Shown: piece after piece, positions 46,153 through 56,034 of the stretch
Layout of the letters: every line of letters begins with the position of its first letter
Position numbering within the stretch: position 1 is the first letter of the stretch
Source: CAWJMD01 sp963700925
GTDB taxonomy: Bacteria; Actinomycetota; Actinomycetes; Actinomycetales; CAWJMD01
Length of the DNA stretch: 64,000 bases
Assembly (NCBI GenBank): GCA_963700925.1
Contig: OY969553.1
Coordinates: forward strand, 1,426,001-1,490,000
Direction of reading: 5' to 3'
The notes under the pieces: model-generated
The model's database searches: none
The model's input: only the letters and a program-made list of their open reading frames with translations
What the model was told of the DNA's origin: nothing
Made by a program: the position numbers and the translations under genes

Positions 46153-47181
46153 ATGGTGACGATGGCTGACGTGGCCGCGGTGGCAGGGGTTAGCCAGTCC
46201 ACCGTTTCCCACGTCTTGAACTCCACCCGGGTGGTCAGCGACGAGACTCGTGCGGCCGTCCTGGAGGCAATCGCGAACACCGGCTACCGGCGTAACGCCC
46301 TCGCCCACTCTCTAGCGACGGCGAGGACCATGACTCTCGGGCTGGCCAGCAGCGCCGCGACGAACCCGTACTTCGCCGATCTGGTGCGATCCGTGGAGTC
46401 CAGCGCCCGCGCGGCCGGGTACAGCGTCATCGTGGGCGACACCTGGGAGGACGGGGAAGAGGAACGGCGGGTCGTGCAGCAGCTCGTCGATCGCCAGGTG
46501 GACGGAATACTCATGGTCCCCAGCTCACACGCGGTCCACATGGCGCTGCCTTTTCTTGCCTCGACGGGGGTGCCGACCGTTCTGCTCGACCGCTTCACCG
46601 ACGTGGACCTGGACCAGGTGGCGCCCGACAACGAGGCTCCCACGGCCCTCCTCACAACGCACCTAGCCGACCTGGGTCACCGTCGGATCGCCATGGTCGC
46701 GGGCCTGGAGGGCCTCCACTCCACCGACGAGCGCCTCGCCGGCCACCTCAAGGTGGTCGCCGAGCGCGGGCTCGACCCTGATTCATCCCTCATTCTTCAC
46801 GGGGGCAGTCAGGTACAAGGCGCCGAACGGGCCGTGCTGGGCCTGCTGTCAACCGGTCAAAGGCCGGACGCCTTCGTGATCGGCAACAACGCGATGACCA
46901 TCGGAACCCTTCGCGCTCTGCGCACACTGGGGCTGCAGGTGCCAAAAGACATCGCAGTGGTCTGCTACGACGACTTCGAGTGGTCGGACCTCTTCGAGCC
47001 CAGCCTGACCGCGATCTCCCAGGACGTCCCCGCGATGGGCGCGCGCGCGGTTGAGCTCATCCTCCAGCGCATCGGCGGGCACGCTGACCCGCCGCGCCGA
47101 GAGCGGATCCCCACCACCTACCACCATCGCACCTCGTGCGGCTGCCGAGGCGAGCAGCAGTCGCTGAACGCCGGCCAGTGA
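46153..47181 (+). CDS. LacI family transcriptional regulator
   Basis: This 342-residue repressor has an N-terminal LacI helix-turn-helix and hinge (MADVAAVAGVSQSTVSHVLN, then RVVSDETRAAVLEAI) followed by a periplasmic-binding-like effector domain (LGLASSAATNPYFADLV, GHRRIAMVAGLEG, VVCYDDFEWSDLFEPSLTAI). The ATG at 46153 follows GGGAGG. It likely binds the twin 23-bp operator just upstream and controls the kinase, itself and possibly the frcBCA operon, with a sugar or sugar phosphate as inducer. Confidence 0.92.
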   Translation: MVTMADVAAVAGVSQSTVSHVLNSTRVVSDETRAAVLEAIANTGYRRNALAHSLATARTMTLGLASSAATNPYFADLVRSVESSARAAGYSVIVGDTWEDGEEERRVVQQLVDRQVDGILMVPSSHAVHMALPFLASTGVPTVLLDRFTDVDLDQVAPDNEAPTALLTTHLADLGHRRIAMVAGLEGLHSTDERLAGHLKVVAERGLDPDSSLILHGGSQVQGAERAVLGLLSTGQRPDAFVIGNNAMTIGTLRALRTLGLQVPKDIAVVCYDDFEWSDLFEPSLTAISQDVPAMGARAVELILQRIGGHADPPRRERIPTTYHHRTSCGCRGEQQSLNAGQ

Positions 47182-47210
47182 GGCGGTTCGGCAGCCGTGA
47201 CCGGACCGCC
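47182..47210 (+). terminator. Hairpin after the LacI gene
   Basis: GGCGGTTCGG (47182-47191) pairs with CCGGACCGCC (47201-47210) with one G-T wobble around a 9-base loop, directly after the LacI stop codon. No T run follows. Confidence 0.6.
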
Positions 47211-47220
47211 AACCCGCCAA

Positions 47221-47367
47221 CCCTCAGCCAGATACCGCCGGATCACGCGTGCACACTCACCCGAGAGACCCCACCGAGGCCGCGACCTCCGTCACCGACG
47301 CGCCCGCCAGAACCGCTCGCACTGCGTCCAGACGCTGCTCCACCACCGACAACGCAACTAGTGCCAA
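47221..47367 (-). pseudogene. Remnant of an IS481-type transposase N-terminus
   Basis: On the minus strand from a TTG at 47367 the frame reads LALVALSVVEQRLDAVRAVL then AGASVTEVAASVG and a stop. In a shifted frame it continues with RVIRRYLAEG. This matches the helix-turn-helix start of IS481-family transposases (VEQR..AV..VL.G.SVTEVA...GVSR..V..W..RY..EG). Only about 50 codons survive and no terminal repeats were found. The stretch from 47368 to 47630 shows nothing else. Confidence 0.55.
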
Positions 47368-47630
47368 TCCCGGCCTACCTGAGGTCCGACGTCCCACGGA
47401 GAGGTCGCCTCTTAGAGTGCCGACAACGGCCGAGCGTTAAGCCTCAACTCCGGTCTCGCGTGAGTCAGGAGACGGCATGCGGGCCATCAACTCGCAACGC
47501 AGCGGCGGGTGACCCGCGGACGACGTGGCGCCTCGGTGAGGGCGGGTCCATGATCCTGAAGGGCGCCACAGCGTCCTCCGCCGCCGCCGCGGACGGCGCA
47601 TACTCGTCTTGACCGGCCGTTCCACCACCT

Positions 47631-49067
47631 TTGAACCCTGTGGGGTGCCGCGTGAACTCGCCTGCCAAGCACGTGGTCCTGGCCTCGGCCGACGGTCAGC
47701 CGTACGCATCTTTGCGTAGCCGGCCCACCCCGCGCACGGAGAGGTACGCCCTGGGTAAGGCGCTGCGCCAGCAGGTTCCACGGTCTGCGTTGGCGACGTG
47801 GACGCCGCCGCCGGAACGGCGCGACCCGGTGGACCAAGTCAACAACTCGCATCAGGGCCGTGTAAGGCACCTGGCGCGGGTCCGGGTGGGCCGCATGGTG
47901 GCTTCGCCCTACGGCTTCTTGCGCGGTTCGGCGGTCGTGATGGCGGCGGACTGTGCATCCCTCCCCTCGACGGGCATCACCCCGGTCATCTGTGGAGACG
48001 CCCACGTCGGCAACTTCGGTTTCTATGGCTCACCCGAGCGCGAGCTCGTACTTGACCTCAACGACTTCGACGAGGCTCATCCCGGGAGCTGGGAGTGGGA
48101 CCTGCGCCGTCTGACTGCCAGCATCTGGGTGGCGGGCAGGCAGAACGGCCTGTCCGAGAGCGACTGTGAGGGGGCGGCCGCCTCCTGCGTCGCCGCGTAC
48201 CGCCATCAGGTCCGCCATCTCGCCGAGCAACCACTGCTGTCGCGCTCCTTCGAGCGACTGGACCTGGACCGCCTGCAGGCCTCGACGTCGGACTCCTCGC
48301 TGCGCAAGGCGATCGAGCGCGCCGCCCGGCGGGCGCGCAACAAGACCAGCGACCGCGCACTGCCGCGCTTCACCGAGGCACACCAGGGCCGGCGGCGGAT
48401 CGTCGAGGAGAAACCGCTGATCACCAGACTGAGCGGAAAGGAGTATGAGTCCCTCGCGGTCGCGTTGGACGACTACCTCGCGACGCTGGCTCCCCACTGG
48501 CGCAGGGTGCTCGGCGGCTACACCCTGCTCGACATGGCCCACAAGGTAGTCGGGGTGGGCAGCGTCGGACTCCGGGCCTACGTCGCGCTGTGCGAGGGCA
48601 GCAGCACGGACGACGTCCTGTTCCTGCAGCTCAAGCAGGCGCGCCGCTCGGTGATCGCCCCCTTCGTCCACGGCGACTCCGCGTGGCACGCCCACCAGGG
48701 CCAGCGCGTGGTGGAGTACCAGCAGGCCCTGCAGACGGTGAGCGACCCGCTGCTCGGCTGGACGACCGTCAACGGTCGTCAGTACTACGTCCGCCAGTTC
48801 CGCAACATGAAGGGCAGCGTCGCGCTCGACAGCATCGACGCACCTGCCCTCACCGACTACGTCGCCATCTGCGGGCGCCTGCTGGCCAAGGGCCATGCGC
48901 GGACGAGCGGTGCCTCGATGATCGCCGGCTACGCCGGCGGTTCCGACAAGCTCGACCTGGCGATGTGCCGCTTCGCCCGGGCGTACGCCGACCAGACCGA
49001 GCAGGATCACCAGGCGCTCGTGGATGCCGTCGACAACGGCCGACTCGCTGCAGAGCGCGGCGCCTGA
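47631..49067 (+). CDS. DUF2252 domain-containing protein
   Basis: This protein of about 470 residues belongs to DUF2252, whose fold is related to aminoglycoside phosphotransferases and other kinase-like proteins. Hallmarks are YGFLRGSAVVMAADCASLP near residue 93, VICGDAHVGNFGFYGSPERE and LDLNDFDEAHPGSWEWDLRR. These correspond to the phosphotransferase-like GDxHxxN and D-x-D motifs. The biochemical function is not established for the family. The start is uncertain: TTG at 47631 or, with GGGG upstream, GTG at 47652. It is the last gene before att-like copy B. Confidence 0.85.
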   Translation: MNPVGCRVNSPAKHVVLASADGQPYASLRSRPTPRTERYALGKALRQQVPRSALATWTPPPERRDPVDQVNNSHQGRVRHLARVRVGRMVASPYGFLRGSAVVMAADCASLPSTGITPVICGDAHVGNFGFYGSPERELVLDLNDFDEAHPGSWEWDLRRLTASIWVAGRQNGLSESDCEGAAASCVAAYRHQVRHLAEQPLLSRSFERLDLDRLQASTSDSSLRKAIERAARRARNKTSDRALPRFTEAHQGRRRIVEEKPLITRLSGKEYESLAVALDDYLATLAPHWRRVLGGYTLLDMAHKVVGVGSVGLRAYVALCEGSSTDDVLFLQLKQARRSVIAPFVHGDSAWHAHQGQRVVEYQQALQTVSDPLLGWTTVNGRQYYVRQFRNMKGSVALDSIDAPALTDYVAICGRLLAKGHARTSGASMIAGYAGGSDKLDLAMCRFARAYADQTEQDHQALVDAVDNGRLAAERGA

Positions 49068-49277
49068 GGGCCGGACTCAACGCCGTCGTCTCGCGTTCGC
49101 GTGGGTCGGGTGAGGGAGGGTCCAGGCCTCTTTGCCTCGCTTCAACAGGCTCTCCCTCGGCTTGAGGCCCTAGGGCCTTGACCACTACCTGTCAGCTGTG
49201 GGAACCAGCTCCTCGGCTCCAGTTGGAGGCAGTCGCTCAAATAGTGAGATTCTGAGGCAAAACTGCAGGTCAACACG

Positions 49278-49469
49278 TTGAGCCGGCACCGGGACTCGAA
49301 CCCGGAACCGCCTGTTGACAAGTCGGATGCCTCTCGTCCGGGAAGGGCCGTCATGGTTTTGATCGCGCTTTGACCTGCGGCCTTGTTCTACCGGTCAGTC
49401 CGGCGCCGACAGCTTGGTGCCGCCCGTGGCGGTCAGTCCGCTGCATTTCCTAGCGAGATGCCAGCGCGC
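49278..49469 (-). repeat. tRNA-Thr 3'-half repeat with conserved arm, copy B
   Basis: Positions 49278-49322 repeat the 45-base 3' part of tRNA-Thr with one substitution. The 23-bp arm motif lies at 49447-49469 with one mismatch to copies A and C, 169 bp from the core start. The lower-coordinate flank has GCAGGTCA eight bases or so before the core, as in copies C and at the tRNA itself. It marks the boundary between proposed elements I and II. Confidence 0.7.
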
Positions 49470-49802
49470 TATTCGAGGAGAACCTCCGTGTCACGGTAGA
49501 GCGCGGCTGACCGTCCGGGGTCGGCTGCTTGTTGTTCCGCGGCACCAGTAGGACCCCGTCCCAGATCGCGGCGGCGATGGGGTTTCGCGCAACTGCGTGC
49601 GGACGTGGTGGGACCAATACGTGGCGAAGGCGAGGTAGAGCTGGTCGAGCGGTCGACCGCATCACCCGGATCGGGTGAATCATGACAACTCAACGCCTGG
49701 GCCTACCGCTGGTCGCTGCGCGAGATCTGCGCCGACCTAGGCGCCCGACAGATCTTCTTCCGCCCCCACGCCACCACCCGGTACTTGACCGTCTACACGT
49801 GA
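49450..49802. pseudogene. Decayed coding fragments beside att-like copy B
   Basis: Two small coding-like remnants meet here. On the minus strand, HAVARNPIAAAIWDGVLLVP followed by RNNKQPTPDGQP runs to a stop in the conserved arm (SALASR). On the plus strand, 49686-49802 encodes QLNAWAYRWSLREICADLGA then RQIFFRPHATTRYLTVYT and a stop. Neither is recognised or complete. They suggest eroded element genes. The interval 49068-49277 and the rest up to 49903 show nothing else. Confidence 0.3.
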
Positions 49803-49903
49803 CCGACGGCCTGTCCGTGCAGAGCTCCCAGCGCGCGGCCGAAACCGGTGGTTCGCCAACGGGTGCACCACCGGTTCGGGCGTACGAGCGCGCGCAACCT
49901 GGA

Positions 49904-51343
49904 TCAGGCCGCGATGTCCGTCAGCGAACGGTCTCGGGTGCGAACCCCGAGCCGGATGATTCCGGCGGCGAGGACGAGCAGGGCGACCATGACGAAGGCC
50001 GCAGGCCGGGCGCCGTAGTTGATCAACACCGGCAGCACCACGAACGGCGTGACGGCGCCCCCGAGGTGCCCGACACCGTCGCCGATGGCTGACGCCGTGC
50101 CACGTGCCCTGGTCGGGAACACCTCGGCGGTGTAGGTGTATGCGGGGGTGGCCATGAACGCAATGCCGAACGACGACGTCAACGCGCCGATGGTGGCGAC
50201 GGTCTCTCCGAGGTCGAGGGCGATGAGGAGCAGGGACGCGGCGAACATCAGAGTGCCGACGACAACCATGGTGCGGCGCTCCATCCGCTCCACGAGGACC
50301 ACGGCGGCGAGGACGGACAGGAGCGGCATGACGCGCGACAGAACGGTCACGAAGATGGCGTCGGAGGTGGAGATTCCGATGCCTTCGAGCAGCAGGGGCA
50401 GGTAGCTGGCGTAGCCGTACATCGCCAGGTAGAAGACGAACCAGAAGCCGAGCACGATGAGCATGCGGCTCAGGTAGGGCTTACGGAACAGGGCCAGGAC
50501 CGGCAGTCTCTCCTCGCCGCCATGGGGTACCTCGGTCTCCTGGTCAGGAAGGTCCTCGGCCGCCGCGGCGCCACCGGGAACCATGCCGAGCCGGGTCTCC
50601 ATCTGACGCACAACGCGGTCAGCCTCTTCAGGCCGACCCATCGCGACCAGCCACCGCGGAGACTCCACCAGTGCCTTCTTGTTCACGAACGGGAGTACGA
50701 GCAGAACGAGGCCGCCGAATGCGAGCAGCCAGCGCCAGCCGTCGGGTGACGCCGACAACACGGGTAGTGACGCGAACCCGACCACAATGAGACCGACGAT
50801 GCCCACCATGTAGAGCCTGGAAAGGTAGGCGCCGCGCTGGTTCTTCGGCGCGAGCTCACCGATGTAGGACGAGCACAGCGCCAGTACCGCACCCATGCCG
50901 CAGCCGGTGACGAACCGGAAGAATGTCAGGGACCACACGTCCCAGGAGAACGCGGTCAGCAGACCGCCGAGGCCGAGCGCAGCGATGGTGAGCAGGAGGC
51001 CCTTCTGTCGTCCGTGTCGGTCGGCGATGTGCCCGAACGCGTAGGCGCCGATGCAGTAGCCGACCAAATTCCAGGTGATCGGGTACCCGAGCTGCGCGCC
51101 GGCGAGGCCGAGGTCGTCCCGCATCGACGGCAGCGTGATGGCGAGCACGGAGATGTCGTAGTTGGCGAAGAAGAAGCACAGCATCAGGGCGAACCACGCG
51201 CCGGCCGAGAGGCCGACCCGGGGCATTCCGTCGATGCGGGCGTCGACACTTCGCGCGGACACGCGCTGTGGCACTGCGGTGGCCTGGCCGCCCGGGCGTG
51301 CTTCCCGGCCCGGCTTGGTTGTGGCCGTGAACGTGTTGGACAT
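49904..51343 (-). CDS. MFS transporter, aromatic/aliphatic acid carrier type
   Basis: This 479-residue major facilitator protein has 12 hydrophobic segments. The loop 2-3 motif is GHIADRHGRQKGLLL near residue 112, and the matching C-terminal half contains ERMERRTMVVVG and AEVFPTRARGTASAIGDGVG. The pattern is that of the sugar-porter/acid:proton symporter group. The ATG at 51343 follows AAGGA. It is transcribed from upstream of a LysR gene on the same strand and lies next to the CoA-transferase operon, so it probably imports the carboxylic acid that operon degrades. Confidence 0.88.
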   Translation of the reverse strand: MSNTFTATTKPGREARPGGQATAVPQRVSARSVDARIDGMPRVGLSAGAWFALMLCFFFANYDISVLAITLPSMRDDLGLAGAQLGYPITWNLVGYCIGAYAFGHIADRHGRQKGLLLTIAALGLGGLLTAFSWDVWSLTFFRFVTGCGMGAVLALCSSYIGELAPKNQRGAYLSRLYMVGIVGLIVVGFASLPVLSASPDGWRWLLAFGGLVLLVLPFVNKKALVESPRWLVAMGRPEEADRVVRQMETRLGMVPGGAAAAEDLPDQETEVPHGGEERLPVLALFRKPYLSRMLIVLGFWFVFYLAMYGYASYLPLLLEGIGISTSDAIFVTVLSRVMPLLSVLAAVVLVERMERRTMVVVGTLMFAASLLLIALDLGETVATIGALTSSFGIAFMATPAYTYTAEVFPTRARGTASAIGDGVGHLGGAVTPFVVLPVLINYGARPAAFVMVALLVLAAGIIRLGVRTRDRSLTDIAA

Positions 51344-51603
51344 CGTTGGCATCCTTCGCGGGAGGGTGGCGGAGCTCGGGCAGACCGCGGCCGAGGCTCG
51401 GTTCCGCCTATGGAGGTGGTGCTGAGGGCCTGGCACCGGATGAAGTGCAGGTGGCCCAACTGCGAGATCGGTGCGTGGAACGTAGGCCCGGTCAGGCCGG
51501 GCTGACCATCGCCGATCGCGCGAGGTGCACATGTCGCGAAACGCAACGTGTCCGCGCGGGAGACCCCGGTGCCCTAGGCGTCAGCCCGGGCTGTGCAGTC
51601 CGG

Positions 51604-52524
51604 TCAGACGTTGAGCGTGTGACCGACCCACTCGGTCCGTCCCGCGTGCACGATGTCCCGGACCACGTCGTCCGTGACCACGTCACGACGACGCCAGGCC
51701 AGGCCCAGGAGGAACTCGAGGTTGTCGTCGTGCAACGGCACCACTTCGAAGGCGGGATCGTCGAAGATGCGCGCGGACCCACCCGAGGCCGGATCCAGGG
51801 TGAGGGTGAGCCCGCGACTGCGGCGGATGTGGCTGGCCAGCATGGTGGCGTCGTTGTCGGCCATCTGGTGGAAAGACCGGATGCCGGCATCGCGTAGGTA
51901 GGCATGGAGACGGTTCATCGCCACGGGCTGCGGTGTCGGCGGTCCGATGGTCATGGTGCGGTCGGCGAGGTCTGCCAGCGACAGAGCGTGGGACTCTGCC
52001 AGGGGGTCGTCAGCCCGCATCGCGAGCCAGAAGGTGTAGCGGGCGACCACGAGGCTGTCCAGGTCCGGCCTCTCCAGTGGCAGGTGGACGAGCGCAGCGT
52101 CGAGCCGGCCGTGCTCGAGGTCGGGCAGGAGCTCGGAGGACGGCGCCGCGGTCACGTCGACCGTCCGCCCCGGGAACGTCTCCTCGATCAGGGATACGAA
52201 GCGGTCCATGACGGTGGGCGGGCACAGGTACGTGCCGCCGATGCGGATGACCCGCTGCGGCGAACCCATAGCTTCGCTAGCAACGGCTTTCAGCCCATCG
52301 ATCTGGTCGATGATGCTGCGCACCCGGTCGACGAGCAGCTCACCTGTGGTGGTGAGCTGGACCTGGTGGTGTCGCCGCACGAACAGCTGGACACCAAGCT
52401 CCCTCTCCAGGTCCTTCACCGATCGGCTGACCGGCGAGGGAGTGAGGTGTAGGCGCTCGGCAGCCCTCCCGAAGTGCAGCTCCTCAGCCACCGTCAGGAA
52501 GCATCGGAGCTGCTGCACGTCCAT
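51604..52524 (-). CDS. LysR family transcriptional regulator
   Basis: A 306-residue regulator starting MDVQQLRCFLTVAEELHFGR, with a helix-turn-helix in residues 1-60 and a CatR/BenM-like effector domain. Its N-terminus closely resembles that of the LysR at 16854. It is divergent from the CoA-transferase gene (start 52732). The 207-bp gap contains the palindrome AACATGTT (52581-52588) and an imperfect dyad TGTTGC/GCAAACA, possible binding sites. It likely activates that operon and the MFS gene in response to the substrate or its CoA ester. Confidence 0.9.
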   Translation of the reverse strand: MDVQQLRCFLTVAEELHFGRAAERLHLTPSPVSRSVKDLERELGVQLFVRRHHQVQLTTTGELLVDRVRSIIDQIDGLKAVASEAMGSPQRVIRIGGTYLCPPTVMDRFVSLIEETFPGRTVDVTAAPSSELLPDLEHGRLDAALVHLPLERPDLDSLVVARYTFWLAMRADDPLAESHALSLADLADRTMTIGPPTPQPVAMNRLHAYLRDAGIRSFHQMADNDATMLASHIRRSRGLTLTLDPASGGSARIFDDPAFEVVPLHDDNLEFLLGLAWRRRDVVTDDVVRDIVHAGRTEWVGHTLNV

Positions 52525-52731
52525 GGCGCGAGTCTGTGACGACCGTTGCCTCGCGTCAACAGACGCGGTCAGCCCGGCGAAACATGTTGCGTCTTCGAGC
52601 ATGTGCTCCTGCGGCAAACAGCGATGGTCAGCGGGCGCCTCGTGATGTGACCGTGGTCGCGTCGAATCGACCCGGTCACCACGCCCACGGCGGGCTTCGC
52701 AACCGGTCGGTCAGCTTCCCAAGGAGTGCTC

Positions 52732-55161
52732 ATGAGTCTCGCCCCAGCCTCGCTGCCCCTGTCCGGAGTCCGCGTCCTCGACCTCTGCGCAGGCACGGGT
52801 GAAATCGCGTCCCGGTTCCTCGGCGACCTCGGAGCCGACGTCATCCGCGTCGAGCGAGCCGACAACCCCACCCTTCAGGACGAGTACTTCCACGCCACCC
52901 ACAACGCGAACAAGCGGTCCATGCACGTCGACCTGGGCGACGACACCGACCTGGCCGCCTTCTGGGACCTGGCCTCCAGCGCCGACATCGTCTTCGAGAG
53001 CTCCGCACCGCGCCAGCACGCCACCAACCCCATAGATCCGCACACCCTCCGCTCCCGGCTCCCACACCTGGTCGTGGTGTCACTGACGCCCTTCGGCCAG
53101 TCCGGCCCGTACCGAGACTGGGTAGCCACGGACGCCGTCTACCTCGCCATGTCCGGCGTACTCTCCCGCTCCGGTCTTCCCGACATGGACCCGCTCGTGC
53201 CGCCGGGCACCCTCGCCACCGAGTCCGCAGGCATCCAGGCCGCCTGGTCGGCGCTCGTCACCTACCTCAACCGGCTCGACACGGGCACCGGCGACCACGT
53301 CGACGCCTCCGTGTTCGAGTCCACCACCCAGCTGGTCGACCCCGGGTTCGGCATCGGCGGGTCCGCCACCGGAGGCGTCCCCGCCGCCGACGGGCCACGC
53401 GGTCGCCCCGACGCCCGTCACCTGTACCCCATCTTCCCGTGCGCGGACGGCTGGGTCCGCGTCTGCATCCTGGCGCCGAGGCAGTGGCAAGGCATGTTCG
53501 CCTGGCTCGGCGAACCAGCGGAGTTCGCCGACCCGACTCTGGCCTCGCTCCGGAACCGTTTCGCCGCCGCCGGACGCATCTACCCGGCCATCGGCCGAAT
53601 GTTCGCCGGCAAGACCCGCGCCACGATCACCGCCGAAGGGCAGTCCCACGGTGTCCCTACCGCCGCCCTCCTCGACCTGGCCGAGGTGCTGACCGCAGAC
53701 CATTTCGAGGCTCGCGGCGCGTTCACCACAGCCACCGTCAGGGGAAGCACCATCAAGGTTCCGAATGGACTGGTCGAAGTCGACGGGCACCGAGCCGGCC
53801 TGCGCTCAGCCGCCCCGCTGGCCGCTGAGCACACCGAGCAGGTCCGCGCCCAAGTCCGTGCCGGGTCACGCACCACGCCTGAACACGCACCGAGCGAAAG
53901 GCGTCGACTACCGTTGGACGGCCTCCGTGTCCTCGACCTCGGCGTCATCGTCGTCGGAGCAGAACTCGGTCGGCTGCTGGCCGACATGGGCGCCGAGGTC
54001 ATCAAGGTCGAGAACAGCGCGTTCCCCGACGGCAGCCGCCAGTCCATGTCCGGTGACCCTCTGACGGTTTCCTTCGCCTGGGGACACCGCAACAAGACCA
54101 GCGTCGGCCTCAACCTGCGTCACCCCGACGGTCTCGAGCTGTTCAAGGAGCTTGCCGTCACCTCCGACGTCATCCTCTCCAACTTCAAGCCCGGCACCCT
54201 GGAGTCTCTCGGGCTCGGCTACGACGTCCTCTCTGCCCTCAACCCCGGCATCGTGATGGCCGACAGCTCCGCATTCGGGCCCACCGGCCCCTGGAGCCGC
54301 CGCATGGGGTATGGCCCCCTCGTCCGCGCGGAGACGGGTCTGTCCGCGCTGTGGCGCTATCCCGACGTCGACGGCAGCTACAGCGACGCCTCCACGATCT
54401 ACCCCGACCACGTCGCGGCCCGCGTCGGCGCCGTCGCCGTGCTAGCCCTGCTCCTGCGCCGCCGTCACTCCGGCCGGGGAGGCACCGTCAGCGTCGCCCA
54501 GGCCGAAGTCATCCTGAGCCAGCTGGCCACCCAGCTCGCCGCCGAGTCCGCCGGACCCGGCACAATTCATGCAGTCGGCAACGAACTGCCCGGAGACGCA
54601 CCCCGCGGCATCTACCCCTGCGCCGGAGACGACGAGTGGTGCGCGGTGACAGTCCGCGACGACGCCGACTTCACCGCTCTCGCCAAGGTCATCGACAGAC
54701 CCGAGCTGGCCGGCGACGACCTGTTCAACACAGCGCAGGGACGGCGGGCGCACCGCGCCCAGGTCGACGCCGCCCTCGCGGCGTGGACCAGCACTCTCAC
54801 CCCACGCCAGGCCGCGACCGCCCTGCAGCAAGCCGGCGTCCCGGCCGGGATGATGCACCGGGTCACCGAGCTCCTGGACGACCCGCACCTCGCCGAGCGG
54901 CGCTTCTTCCGGACCATGACCCACCCGCTGATCGCCGACCCGGTTCCGACGGAGAACCAGCCTGCCCTGTTCGGACACATCGCCGACGCCCCCCTCGAGC
55001 CTGCTCCCCTGCTGGGCCAGCAGTCCCGTGACGTGCTGCGTCGCCTCCTCGGACTACCACACGAGCGGATCGAACAGCTCATCACCGACGGCATCGTCGA
55101 AGAGACAGTCCCCGACCCGGCACCCGCCGACCCGGCGCTGGTGCCGTCCACTGGCGCTTAG
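52732..55161 (+). CDS. Tandem-domain CaiB/BaiF (class III) CoA-transferase
   Basis: An 809-residue protein made of two complete class III CoA-transferase domains. The first begins LPLSGVRVLDLCAGTGEIAS (residues 10-30) and the second LPLDGLRVLDLGVIVVGAEL (near residue 395). Each has the GADVIRVE/GAEVIKVE strand and the NKRSMHVDL/NKTSVGLNL region. The nucleophile Asp of domain 1 is probably in GDHVDASVFEST and of domain 2 in YPDHVAARVGA. Fused double forms are known in actinobacteria. It would move CoA from succinyl-CoA or a similar donor to the imported acid. AAGGAG lies 5 bases before the ATG. Confidence 0.92.
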   Translation: MSLAPASLPLSGVRVLDLCAGTGEIASRFLGDLGADVIRVERADNPTLQDEYFHATHNANKRSMHVDLGDDTDLAAFWDLASSADIVFESSAPRQHATNPIDPHTLRSRLPHLVVVSLTPFGQSGPYRDWVATDAVYLAMSGVLSRSGLPDMDPLVPPGTLATESAGIQAAWSALVTYLNRLDTGTGDHVDASVFESTTQLVDPGFGIGGSATGGVPAADGPRGRPDARHLYPIFPCADGWVRVCILAPRQWQGMFAWLGEPAEFADPTLASLRNRFAAAGRIYPAIGRMFAGKTRATITAEGQSHGVPTAALLDLAEVLTADHFEARGAFTTATVRGSTIKVPNGLVEVDGHRAGLRSAAPLAAEHTEQVRAQVRAGSRTTPEHAPSERRRLPLDGLRVLDLGVIVVGAELGRLLADMGAEVIKVENSAFPDGSRQSMSGDPLTVSFAWGHRNKTSVGLNLRHPDGLELFKELAVTSDVILSNFKPGTLESLGLGYDVLSALNPGIVMADSSAFGPTGPWSRRMGYGPLVRAETGLSALWRYPDVDGSYSDASTIYPDHVAARVGAVAVLALLLRRRHSGRGGTVSVAQAEVILSQLATQLAAESAGPGTIHAVGNELPGDAPRGIYPCAGDDEWCAVTVRDDADFTALAKVIDRPELAGDDLFNTAQGRRAHRAQVDAALAAWTSTLTPRQAATALQQAGVPAGMMHRVTELLDDPHLAERRFFRTMTHPLIADPVPTENQPALFGHIADAPLEPAPLLGQQSRDVLRRLLGLPHERIEQLITDGIVEETVPDPAPADPALVPSTGA

Positions 55162-55197
55162 GACATCGAGCGCCACCGACCGCGTCAGGAAGGCACC

Positions 55198-56034
55198 ATG
55201 ACCACCAGCAGCAACACCCCCACGCTCGTCACGGCCGCCCACAGCGCGCCCGCCGTCCTCATCGAACGGCACGGCCACACCCTCATCGCCACCATCAACC
55301 GCCCGGAGGCGCGCAACGCCGTCAACCTCGCCGTCACCATCGGCCTCGGCGACGCACTCGCCGAGGCCGAGCGCGACAGTGATGTCTGGGCGGTGATCGT
55401 CACCGGCGCCGGGGACAAGGCCTTCTGCGCCGGTGCCGACCTCAAGGCCGTCGCCCGCGGCGAGAACCTCGTCATTGTCGAAGAGCCCTGGGCCTCATGG
55501 GGTTTCGCCGGTTACGTAGGCCACCACATCTCCAAGCCGACCATCGCGGCCGTCAATGGCTTCGCCCTCGGCGGCGGTACCGAGATCACCCTCGCCAGCG
55601 ACCTCGCCGTCGCTGCCGACACCGCCTCCTTCGGACTCCCGGAGGTCAAGCGCGGCATCTATGCCGGCGCCGGCGGCGCGTTCCGACTGCCGCAACAGCT
55701 ACCCAAGAAGCTCGCCCTGGAGATGATCCTCACCGGCGAACCCATCTCTGCCGACCGCGCCCACGAGCTCGGTCTGGTGAACCGGGTCGTCCCCCAGGCT
55801 GAAGTCCTCGACGCGGCGCTCCAGATGGCGGCTCGCATCTGCGCCAACGCACCCCTTGCCGTCCAGGTCAGCAAGCGCATCGCGCACGGCATCGTCGACG
55901 GCCACGTCGCCGCCGACGACAGCTACTGGGCCGTCAACGCCGCCGAGGGCAAGCACCTGATGAGCACGCGCGACGCACGCGAGGGTGTGCGTGCCTTCGG
56001 CGAGAAGCGTCAGCCGGTGTGGGAGGCCCGATGA
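55198..56034 (+). CDS. Enoyl-CoA hydratase/isomerase family protein
   Basis: This 278-residue crotonase-fold enzyme has the CoA/oxyanion-hole region FCAGADLKAVARGE near residue 82 and the catalytic segment FALGGGTEITLASDLAVAAD near residue 121. Glu in GLPEVKRGIYAGAGG near residue 145 lies in a typical catalytic position. It would hydrate an alpha,beta-unsaturated acyl-CoA. AGGAAGG precedes the ATG. It follows the CoA-transferase by 36 bases and its stop overlaps the start of the thiolase-like gene (ATGA). Confidence 0.93.
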   Translation: MTTSSNTPTLVTAAHSAPAVLIERHGHTLIATINRPEARNAVNLAVTIGLGDALAEAERDSDVWAVIVTGAGDKAFCAGADLKAVARGENLVIVEEPWASWGFAGYVGHHISKPTIAAVNGFALGGGTEITLASDLAVAADTASFGLPEVKRGIYAGAGGAFRLPQQLPKKLALEMILTGEPISADRAHELGLVNRVVPQAEVLDAALQMAARICANAPLAVQVSKRIAHGIVDGHVAADDSYWAVNAAEGKHLMSTRDAREGVRAFGEKRQPVWEAR